Assembly: GCA_965200885.1 (NCBI GenBank)
Contig: OZ241737.1
Span: 744,001-808,000 of the forward strand
Length of the DNA stretch: 64,000 nucleotides
Source of the DNA: MPNP01 sp026710155
Lineage (GTDB): Bacteria; Pseudomonadota; Alphaproteobacteria; Rhodobacterales; Rhodobacteraceae
Direction of reading: 5' to 3'
Program-made: the position numbers and the translations under genes
Shown here: positions 56,604 through 63,148 of the stretch, one piece after another
How the letters are laid out: every line of letters begins with the position of its first letter
Numbering within the stretch: position 1 is the stretch's first letter
The notes under the pieces: model-generated
The model's database searches: none
What the model was told of the DNA's origin: nothing
The model's input: only the letters and a program-made list of their open reading frames with translations

Positions 56604-56999
56604 TTACCTTGCGCCTCCTAGATTGACAGGGACTTCATTCTGGTTGCGGCTATCTGGTGTTGGTTCTACAACCGGCAAAATCCGACCCGGAGTTTGAACA
56701 GTTTGTTCCAGCCCTCCACTTCCGGTCGCAGGTAATTTCAGAACAAGACGGTTGGCATGGGAAACCAGCCTTCCACTGTGGTAGATTAACGCCGCCCGGA
56801 ACGCCTTCATCCGGACCTGCATCCATTTTGACCAGACCTGCTGGATTGCAACCAATTCCCTAGTTTCCGACACATAATTGTAAAGCGTTGGAATCGAGAT
56901 CCCAAGTTCCTTGGCTAATTCGCCTGGCTTGCTTTCCGGGTTCCTTATGCATTCCCTGCGGTTCATCGACAAAACAAAATGTCTTCTATCAGTTGACAT
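56604..56999 (-). pseudogene. Chimeric relic: resolvase HTH joined to IS1380-like tail
   Basis: The first ~50 codons contain KPGELAKELGISIPTLYNYV, the C-terminal DNA-binding helix-turn-helix of a serine resolvase; the DNA at 56873-56940 is nearly the same as 62402-62470 in the intact resolvase. The rest (RMKAFRAALIYHSGRLVSHA) resembles the C-terminus of IS1380-type transposases. The frame is open for 131 codons, so a fused DNA-binding protein could still be made, but a recombination scar is the simpler reading. Confidence 0.55.
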
Positions 57000-57021
57000 A
57001 TACAGGCAAATTGACTATCTG
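56993..57021 (+). promoter_or_regulatory. Possible promoter of the higBA operon
   Basis: A perfect TTGACA at 56993-56998 is followed after 17 bp by TATCTG at 57016-57021, a weak -10. The start would lie only a few bases before the higB ATG, giving a nearly leaderless message; toxin-first TA operons are often arranged so. Confidence 0.35.
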
Positions 57022-57027
57022 ATTGGC

Positions 57028-57306
57028 ATGATCGTGTCCTTTGTCAACAAACATCTCAGGGATCTTTGGGAAACAGGCAGGTCGCGGAGGATCGACGCAA
57101 GAATGCACGCACGCATCCTGCGTAGGCTTGATGCACTGGATAATGCATTGCAACCTAGGGATTTGGATCTTCCGGGATTCGACTTTCATGCACTCAAGGG
57201 TTATACACCAACAAGATATACGGTTCATGTAAACGGTCCCTGGTGTGTTACTTTCGAGTTTGAAGACGGGGATGCCCATATGGTAAACTATGAACAATAC
57301 CACTAG
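57028..57306 (+). CDS. higB: HigB-type (RelE/ParE superfamily) toxin
   Basis: A 92-residue mRNA interferase-like toxin. The ATG at 57028 gives the family start IVSFVNKHLRDLWETG; the longer frame from 56911 runs through a resolvase relic and is rejected. RRLDALDNALQPRDL, LKGYTPTRYTVHVNGPWCVT and FEFEDGDAHMVNYEQYH are diagnostic of the graft-type HigB. It would cleave ribosome-bound mRNA and is neutralised by HigA, encoded 10 bp downstream. Confidence 0.9.
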   Translation: MIVSFVNKHLRDLWETGRSRRIDARMHARILRRLDALDNALQPRDLDLPGFDFHALKGYTPTRYTVHVNGPWCVTFEFEDGDAHMVNYEQYH

Positions 57307-57316
57307 GAGGTAAAAA

Positions 57317-57619
57317 ATGATGAAGCGGAATCCCGATCACTGTCCAACCCACCCTGGTGCTCTTCTTCGTGAAGATGTATTACCGGCGGTCAAGAAATCA
57401 AAGACCGAAATAGCTTGTCTGCTCGGTATTTCCCGTCAGCACCTGCATGCCATTCTGAAAGAACAAAAGCCGGTCAGTCCGGTGGTAGCTGTTCGTCTCG
57501 GCAAGCTTTTCGGGAATGGGGCTGGCCTCTGGATCAGGATGCAGGGCGCCCATGACGAATGGCATGCTTCCAGGACGGTTGATGTATCCGAAATTCCAAC
57601 ATTGCACACAGCGAAGTGA
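57317..57619 (+). CDS. higA: HigA-type antitoxin
   Basis: A 100-residue HTH-XRE antitoxin of the HigA family. The typical opening HPGALLREDVLPAVKKSKTE, the HTH segment IACLLGISRQHLHAILKEQK and the closing LGKLFGNGAGLWIRMQ are present. A strong AGGAGG precedes the ATG, so the antitoxin is likely made in excess of the toxin. It normally binds and represses its own promoter. Confidence 0.92.
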   Translation: MMKRNPDHCPTHPGALLREDVLPAVKKSKTEIACLLGISRQHLHAILKEQKPVSPVVAVRLGKLFGNGAGLWIRMQGAHDEWHASRTVDVSEIPTLHTAK

Positions 57620-57623
57620 CAAA

Positions 57624-58067
57624 ATGACTCGACCGGTAAGGGAAATCTTGAAAGAAGTAAAGGAATTGGCCATAGAGTATTACGAAACGACAGGAAAACC
57701 CCTCGGGATTACAGGTGAAATTGGGGAATTTGCAGCTTCGGAAATCATGGGATTGGAGTTGACGGGGGCTCGCCAAGAAGGATATGATGCCATTCGATCT
57801 TCTGATGGTTCTCGAATACAAGTCAAAGCACGACGCCTTGTTTCAGTAAATCCAGGAAGGGTACCCAAAATAGATACTGACAAGGAATTCGACAGTGTCA
57901 TGCTGGTTATGCTTGGAAAAGATTATAAAGTTCGGGAAATCTGGGAAGCAAGGCGGGAAGCCGTAATCACCAGGCTTGATGAACCGGGTTCAAAAGCACG
58001 AAATGAAAGACGGTCAATGGGGGTAAGTCAATTCAAGTCAATTGCCACAAAAGTATGGCCATTGTAA
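57624..58067 (+). CDS. DUF6998-like protein with possible PD-(D/E)xK core
   Basis: A 147-residue protein starting 4 bp after the higA stop, so probably in the same operon. GITGEIGEFAASEIMGLEL is followed by QEGYDAIRSSDGSRIQVKAR, where D55 and Q66-V-K68 fit the D...(E/Q)xK arrangement of restriction-endonuclease-fold enzymes, and by PGSKARNERRSMGVSQFKSI. I recall this layout from the family DUF6998; the name is from memory. No partner domain is present. It overlaps the next gene by 13 bp. Confidence 0.6.
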   Translation: MTRPVREILKEVKELAIEYYETTGKPLGITGEIGEFAASEIMGLELTGARQEGYDAIRSSDGSRIQVKARRLVSVNPGRVPKIDTDKEFDSVMLVMLGKDYKVREIWEARREAVITRLDEPGSKARNERRSMGVSQFKSIATKVWPL

Positions 58068-58588
58068 GGCTCGTCAAGGATGCCCTTGGTAGGTGCGTTG
58101 CAACATTCGGCTGTCTGGAATATGTATTGTTCCAGGCCTGTTTTTTGTTCACAGGCAATAAGGTTTACCCAGTAGAAACCTACTCCCTCGAAGAAATGGA
58201 GGAAAAGGTCCGGGAGTGGGATAGCGAAGAGGGGAAGGCTCTATCGGATCAACTAGGGCAGTTGATTATAAAATTTGAAAAAGCAATAAGGGATTATCCC
58301 AATTCCAAAACCGATGGCTTGGAGGAATTGTTGGATCATCTCAAGAAAGGAGTGGATATCAGAAACATGCTTTGCCACGCTTTTTGGCCATCTCCTGACA
58401 GGAATGGTTTTACAAAACCCTTATACTTCAAAAGGGATTTTGAATATTTTGATAAACCCGTCAATTTGGCCTTCTTGAAGCAAACAAGGCAACATACAAC
58501 AGAGCTTATTCGTTTGGTCTTGAACATGGTAGCTTCAAATGGATTGGAGCTTCCAGAAAGAGGCAAACCCTCGCAGGATATTTTGTAA
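58055..58588 (+). CDS. Hypothetical protein with HEPN-like RNxxxH motif
   Basis: A 177-residue helical protein overlapping the stop of the gene before it. R103-NMLC-H108 (DIRNMLCHAFW) matches the R-x4-6-H signature of HEPN ribonucleases found in toxin and defence systems, and it sits after a long helix as in HEPN folds. The rest is not recognised. Position at the end of a higBA-nuclease-like operon suggests it belongs to the same stress or defence module. HEPN assignment is tentative. Confidence 0.55.
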   Translation: MAIVRLVKDALGRCVATFGCLEYVLFQACFLFTGNKVYPVETYSLEEMEEKVREWDSEEGKALSDQLGQLIIKFEKAIRDYPNSKTDGLEELLDHLKKGVDIRNMLCHAFWPSPDRNGFTKPLYFKRDFEYFDKPVNLAFLKQTRQHTTELIRLVLNMVASNGLELPERGKPSQDIL

Positions 58589-58629
58589 CTAATCACGACC
58601 GCTCCAAAGGTACTACAAACCCGGTACCC

Positions 58630-58862
58630 TCAACCCATATCCTCCCTCGCCCGCATGATGGTCTGCCGGCTTGTTTTCATTGCCCTGGCGATGGCCGGGA
58701 CCGATTCCCCATCTTCAAGCCTGTCACGTACCTCCTGCCTCCGGTCCGGCAACAGCACCGTAGGCCTTCCCGGTTTTTTCCCTACGTCCGTGCCATCCCG
58801 GCATGTGTCCGTTCAATGAGAAGTTCGCGTTCGAACTGGGCAACGGCATTGATCTCGTTCAT
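58630..58862 (-). pseudogene. Serine recombinase C-terminal relic
   Basis: Minus-strand text AQFERELLIERTHAGMART, a stop, then after a frame change KKPGRPTVLLPDRRQEVRDR and PAIARAMKTSRQTIMRARED, the linker and HTH of a resolvase/invertase. The catalytic domain is absent. It differs from the intact resolvase at 62338. Confidence 0.65.
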
Positions 58863-58883
58863 GGTCCACTTGCTTCATTTTGA

Positions 58884-59067
58884 ATGGTGCTTATATACCT
58901 GGCTAGCCAAAACACCAAAAAGTTTGGAAAATCGGGAGAAGGAGACACCTTCATCCAACGAAAACAAGGCAATTGCCGAAGAAATTCACCTAAGGGCAAA
59001 AGCGATTGCGGAATCCCTGTTCAAGGGGAAATAACCGATTATGGCTAGCCAGGTATATAAGCACCAT
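58884..59067. mobile_element. MITE-like element, 184 bp, perfect 26-bp inverted repeats
   Basis: The left end ATGGTGCTTATATACCTGGC... (58884-58909) is the exact reverse complement of 59042-59067 over 26 bp. The inside carries a short open stretch (ENKAIAEEIHLRAKAIAESL...) ending at TAA in front of the right repeat; it has no start of its own. ATTTT occurs just outside both ends, but not as a clean duplication. The core CTTATATACCTG relates it to the other elements of this type here. Confidence 0.85.
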
Positions 59068-59105
59068 ATTTTAGGATTGGGATTTTTTGAGAGGGTGAAA
59101 AAGGG

Positions 59106-59456
59106 ATGTTCGAGATGGGGAATTGTTTCCTTGAGCTGGACATCCTGGATGTCAACCATGTAAAGGGTACGGGGATGTACGGGAACGGGGAATTTGTCCC
59201 CCGCGACCTCTATGATTTGTGCACGGCTGCCGAAAAGGATCCCAGATCACTTCGGTTGGCCCTGGGGATCCTGACAGGCAGTGAACGGGAGGAAATTGCC
59301 GGGGAAATCAAATCATTCGGGTTCCGTGCTTCCGGCCTGGGTCGTGAACTTGTTGCGGTCCACCGGCCGGAATGGTTGTCCGGTCTCGGTCGCCGGACGG
59401 CCGACCTGATATTGTCACCTCCCGAAGTAAGGCCCGACCCGGTTCAGGGTTCCTGA
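59106..59456 (+). CDS. Hypothetical protein
   Basis: A 116-codon frame preceded by a purine-rich leader (GAGAGGGTGAAAAAGGG) that can bind the ribosome. The product is soluble (ELDILDVNHVKGTGMYG near the start, REEIAGEIKSFGFRASGLGR in the middle). No known domain. It overlaps convergently with the end of the phosphatase-like gene by 13 bp. Confidence 0.5.
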   Translation: MFEMGNCFLELDILDVNHVKGTGMYGNGEFVPRDLYDLCTAAEKDPRSLRLALGILTGSEREEIAGEIKSFGFRASGLGRELVAVHRPEWLSGLGRRTADLILSPPEVRPDPVQGS

Positions 59457-60412
59457 CCTGGCAATTCCTCGCCCTTGTGATAGGCAAGGGCCTGTTCCTC
59501 ATTCCAGGGATTTTCGAAAATGTACTGCAGCCGTTCAAGCAGTTCCCCGGGGGTTGTGCCTTCCAGCAAGAGGCGATTCCGTTCATGGTAGGCCCGCTGG
59601 ACATTCAGTGCCGCCGCATGGAGCCGGCCTCCAAAGCCCAGCATGGAATCGGCAATGCGGGCAATCTCCCAGTTGCTGTCAATTTTATCGATTCCTGCAA
59701 TGATCAGGTGGATGGCCGAAACCCTGGGATCGCCAGTCATCATGCTGTGGGCAGCCAGGGCGGTGGCTGCCGATCTGTATTGACCCGCCGCACACCGGAT
59801 CAGGAAGGAAGGTGCCCTCGCCGCATGCCATTCATTGAGAAAATCGACCAAGGGCCGGACATTCTCTTCCGATGGGGCATTGTATTTCCTTTGTTCTTCC
59901 CGGTTGTCCCAATCCTCAATCTCAAAAGTGCGGACCGTCAGGGGCTTCTCTCCCTGAAGTGCATGAACAGCTTCCAAATCATCGCCGTACAAATGCCAAC
60001 CGACCAGGGTGAAGAAGCGGATTTCAGGATGGTCCTCGAGAATGTATTCCCATGATCCACCAGCTGCAACATAGATACCTGGCCTTGTCAGATCCCCATA
60101 CAGTTTTTCATGGAAGGGAAGAAGGATCTTCTGGACCGCTTGCCGATCGGGCCTAATCCAATTACGATCATATCCCGGGACATGATGGCAGAATTTTGGA
60201 ACAACCCCGACATCCGTGGGGTTGATCCGGTCAAGAAGGGCTTCCACCTCATGGGCAGGCCAGGGTTCAATGTCGTCAAGGGAAATTTTATCTTGAGGCG
60301 GGGGGAAGCTGGCCCCTTCCAATCCGGGAACCATTTTTTGCAGCAAGGGTTTTCCTGCAGCCCAGGAGTGCAGCGAAGTGGCAAGGTTTCTGGTTTTCCG
60401 GAAAAGGTTCAT
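59444..60412 (-). CDS. Tyrosine phosphatase-like protein (COG5350-like), copy 2
   Basis: About 322 residues from the ATG at 60412, which has AAGGAAAC upstream; the longer frame from 60664 is rejected. C207-x5-R213 (CAAGQYRS) is the phosphatase P-loop, preceded by ENVRPLVDFLNEWHA and followed by NWEIARIADSMLGFGGRLHA, an order I know from COG5350 predicted protein-tyrosine phosphatases of alphaproteobacteria. An N-terminal extension (KFCHHVPGYDRNWI) is shared only with the neighbour at 60504. Substrate unknown. The pair is a tandem duplication. Confidence 0.7.
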   Translation of the reverse strand: MNLFRKTRNLATSLHSWAAGKPLLQKMVPGLEGASFPPPQDKISLDDIEPWPAHEVEALLDRINPTDVGVVPKFCHHVPGYDRNWIRPDRQAVQKILLPFHEKLYGDLTRPGIYVAAGGSWEYILEDHPEIRFFTLVGWHLYGDDLEAVHALQGEKPLTVRTFEIEDWDNREEQRKYNAPSEENVRPLVDFLNEWHAARAPSFLIRCAAGQYRSAATALAAHSMMTGDPRVSAIHLIIAGIDKIDSNWEIARIADSMLGFGGRLHAAALNVQRAYHERNRLLLEGTTPGELLERLQYIFENPWNEEQALAYHKGEELPGQEP

Positions 60413-60503
60413 GGAAGTTTCCTTCATTGATAGCGGTTGTGGATGCTTGGGTCTGGATCCAAAACTGGAGTGTAATACAACCAACACTTGAAAATCTTCA
60501 TAT

Positions 60504-61370
60504 TCAGCAACTTTTCGAAAACTGGCCGTGTCTTTTATTGTATTCAAGAGCCTGTTCCTCATCCCATGGATTGGCAAAAATCTCCTGCAAGTGATCCAGC
60601 AATTCCCCAGGAGTCGCATCTTCTCCCAGCAGCCTGTTGCGCTCGATCGTGGCCCGCTGGACATTCAGGGCCGCCGCATGGAGCCGGCCTCCAAAGCCCA
60701 GCATGGGATCGGCAATGCGGGCAATCTCCCAATTGCTATCCAGGTGGGAATGCCCGGAAATACCGGACATGACCATGCGGATGGCCGACACCGTGGGATC
60801 GCCGTTTATCATGCCGTGAGCCGCCAACGCCGTCACCGGTGAACGAAACAGTCCGGCGGAACAGCAGGTCATAAGGGACGGAAAACCGGCCGCTTGCCAT
60901 TCCTTGAGAAAACCGACCAGGGGGCGGACATTCTCCTCCGAGGGCAGGTCATCGTAAATAATGTAAGAGGATTTTGCGGGAGCCCGGGAATCACGGTCCC
61001 GAATCGAAAAGCTGCGAACCGTCAGGGAATCGTCGGCCCCTATTTGTCGGACAAACGCGCAAATCTCGTTGTCCATCTGATCATAGACATTGGCCAGAAA
61101 GCGGATTTCGGGATGATCCACGAGGATCCGTTGCCAGCTTCCCCAACCACCAATATAGATACCGCCCCGGGTGCGGTCATGATAGGTTCTTGCCTGAAAG
61201 GCCGCCAGTTCCTTTGGTGCCCCTTTCAGCTTACGGGCCCCGGACCGGATTTCTCTGGGCCCGTGATGACAGATCTTAGGAATGGTGCCGGCATTGCTGC
61301 CGCTGAGCCGGTCAAGCATGGTGTCCAGGGAATCCCAGGGGATTTTCCTTGTCATGGAAATTATCTTCAT
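60504..61370 (-). CDS. Tyrosine phosphatase-like protein (COG5350-like), copy 1
   Basis: A 288-residue paralogue of the downstream gene, with the same layout: KICHHGPREI near the start, IYIGGWGSWQRILVDHPEIR in the middle, the P-loop C170-x5-R176 (CSAGLFRS) and DSNWEIARIADPMLGFGGRL. The DNA at the 3' ends is still very similar, so the duplication is fairly recent. Cytoplasmic, no membrane segment. The general acid Asp is not obvious in either copy. Confidence 0.7.
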   Translation of the reverse strand: MKIISMTRKIPWDSLDTMLDRLSGSNAGTIPKICHHGPREIRSGARKLKGAPKELAAFQARTYHDRTRGGIYIGGWGSWQRILVDHPEIRFLANVYDQMDNEICAFVRQIGADDSLTVRSFSIRDRDSRAPAKSSYIIYDDLPSEENVRPLVGFLKEWQAAGFPSLMTCCSAGLFRSPVTALAAHGMINGDPTVSAIRMVMSGISGHSHLDSNWEIARIADPMLGFGGRLHAAALNVQRATIERNRLLGEDATPGELLDHLQEIFANPWDEEQALEYNKRHGQFSKSC

Positions 61371-61751
61371 TGACTATGGTTGCATTTCCAAACGCCGGAA
61401 TTCTATTGGCAGGTCTGTCCTGTACGAGTCAGCAGTCATTATGGTTAATTGGCTATGGCGCACTGGATATTTATTAATCAGAGGAATCCTGCAACATTCC
61501 GTGGGGATTATTCTAGAGCTTAAATCGGCAAATGGCTTCGGGCAATATATCAAGAGATAGCTGACAAAGCCATCGAAAAATTGAACCGGTATATGAAATA
61601 GCTTCTTTCACGGAACAGTTCAAATTATAACCTGAAAATTATTTTGCTAGGGTTCATTTCTGATTCAAATGATTATGCCATTTTTCCTGTGACTGGATAC
61701 AGGATTGGATGACAATTTCTAATTACAGGAAATTTATCCATGTGCAAACCA
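61371..61751. other. Gap without recognised genes
   Basis: This 380-bp stretch is AT-rich and holds only short frames without start signals. It probably contains the promoter of the phosphatase pair on the minus strand. Confidence 0.4.
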
Positions 61752-61956
61752 TAAATTTGGGGATTATATACTTGAGTGACCAAACTGCAAAAATGTCAAT
61801 TCCTGGAGGTGTTCAGATACCTCGAAGCGATTCCATTGCACTCTACGGGCTTCTCCGTGAGAGGTATTTTCAGGAATTTGCCAAAAATCAATAAATTTGC
61901 ACCAAATCGGCTAGCCTGTGGTAAATGGGTATTCAAATATATAATTCCCAAATTTA
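61752..61956. mobile_element. MITE-like element, 205 bp, imperfect 26-bp inverted repeats
   Basis: The left end TAAATTTGGGGATTATATAC... (61752-61777) and the reverse complement of 61931-61956 agree at 23 of 26 positions; the three differences are all transitions, as in an aged element. No gene inside. It lies 10 bp before a UmuC fragment. The core GATTATATACTTG is identical to the element at 51795. Confidence 0.75.
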
Positions 61957-61966
61957 ACAGAATTGC

Positions 61967-62110
61967 AACAATTTCTACGCGAGCTGCGAGCGGGTCTTCC
62001 GGCCTGACTGGAAGGATCGTCCGATCGCCGTGCTGTCGAACAATGACGGCTGCATCGTGGCGCAATCCCGGGAAGTTATGGAAAGCCTGAAAAGGTTGAT
62101 CATGACCTAA
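61967..62110 (+). pseudogene. UmuC-type DNA polymerase, N-terminal fragment
   Basis: Forty-seven codons read NNFYASCERVFRPDWKDRPI and VLSNNDGCIVAQSREV, the start of the Y-family polymerase UmuC, then stop. The first few codons, the ribosome site and the remaining ~370 residues are missing. The fragment is GC-rich compared with its flanks. Confidence 0.7.
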
Positions 62111-62337
62111 ATCCTAAGGAAACATGGGAACGAAAATATCACTGCAAAACGGAGGAATACAAGTGCGAACGTGAATGGAGATTACAAATAATGTTTTTAC
62201 ATTCCTTTAGAATACTAAATGCCGATTTGAAGTTCGGTTGGATGCAGGCAGGAAAATATTTTAAGATATCACCGTTTAAAGAAAATATTTTGTGACTTTC
62301 ATTTGGTACTTTGGTATTATTCCCTAAAATTTGTGAG
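62111..62337. other. Short gap without recognised genes
   Basis: AT-rich sequence between the UmuC fragment and the resolvase gene. A 69-codon minus-strand frame overlaps the end of the resolvase gene but has no support. Confidence 0.35.
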
Positions 62338-62955
62338 TTACTTGCCATCCTTTCCTTTCAGGACCTTGAGTCCGTTTGGTCGTAATTCACCCGTTTCCGA
62401 TACATAATTGTAAAGCGTTGGAATCGAAATCCCCAATTCCCTGGCCAGTTCACTGGGCTTGGCATCACGGTCCTTCATGGCTTCTGCCAGCCCCAATACC
62501 TGGGTTGGCGTGAGTGATCTTGGACGTCCGCCCTTGCGGCCACGTGCCCGCGCGGCAGCAAGCCCTGCCCTGGTGCGTTCGGAAATGAGGGATCTTTCGT
62601 ATTCAGCCAAGACAGCAAAGAGATGGAACATCATCCGTCCCTCTGAGGTATTGGTATCCAGATTGCTGCCTTGCCCTTCCATAATCCGGAGGCCAACATC
62701 CCTTCTGGTCAAGTCTTCCACGATTCCAACGAGATGCTGAAGGCTGCGACCCAGGCGATCCAGCCGCCAGACGATCAGGGTATCACCCTGTCTCAGGACC
62801 TTGTTGCAATCACTCCACCCCGGTAGATCCCTCCGGGTACCTGATCCGGTATCCGAATATATCCAGTCCGGAGCAACACCCGCCCTGATCAGGGCATCCA
62901 TCTGCAGGTCGGTTGTCTGCTCGTGGGTCGAGACCCGCATGTATCCAATCAGCAT
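62338..62955 (-). CDS. Serine recombinase (resolvase/invertase family)
   Basis: A complete 205-residue site-specific recombinase. The catalytic serine is S9 in GYMRVSTHEQ, the arginine-bearing core is VWRLDRLGRSLQHLVGIV, and EYERSLISERTRAGLAAARA leads to the C-terminal HTH (ELARELGISIPTLYNYVSET). It is intact and may act on res or inversion sites nearby; none was recognised. Relics of two similar genes lie at 56870 and 58630, so the region has been recombinase-rich. Confidence 0.92.
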   Translation of the reverse strand: MLIGYMRVSTHEQTTDLQMDALIRAGVAPDWIYSDTGSGTRRDLPGWSDCNKVLRQGDTLIVWRLDRLGRSLQHLVGIVEDLTRRDVGLRIMEGQGSNLDTNTSEGRMMFHLFAVLAEYERSLISERTRAGLAAARARGRKGGRPRSLTPTQVLGLAEAMKDRDAKPSELARELGISIPTLYNYVSETGELRPNGLKVLKGKDGK

Positions 62956-63148
62956 TGTTTTCTCACCTTGGTTTGTTCCATGAAATCACCCCTCTTCATG
63001 GCCGATTACATTCGGGGGCTACCGGGTTTGATTTGGTGTGGGTGATGATCGACATCCGCTTGTTTTGGGAATAAACTGATTGAGTAGGGTTTTCCTCTAA
63101 TCAAACAATGCCAGGTCAGCCATTTTCATTTGGGCGATCCCTTTCCTC

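Noticed and set aside
62139..62348. Minus-strand frame of 69 codons beyond the resolvase gene
   Set aside because: It overlaps the resolvase end and has no start signal or similarity that I can see.
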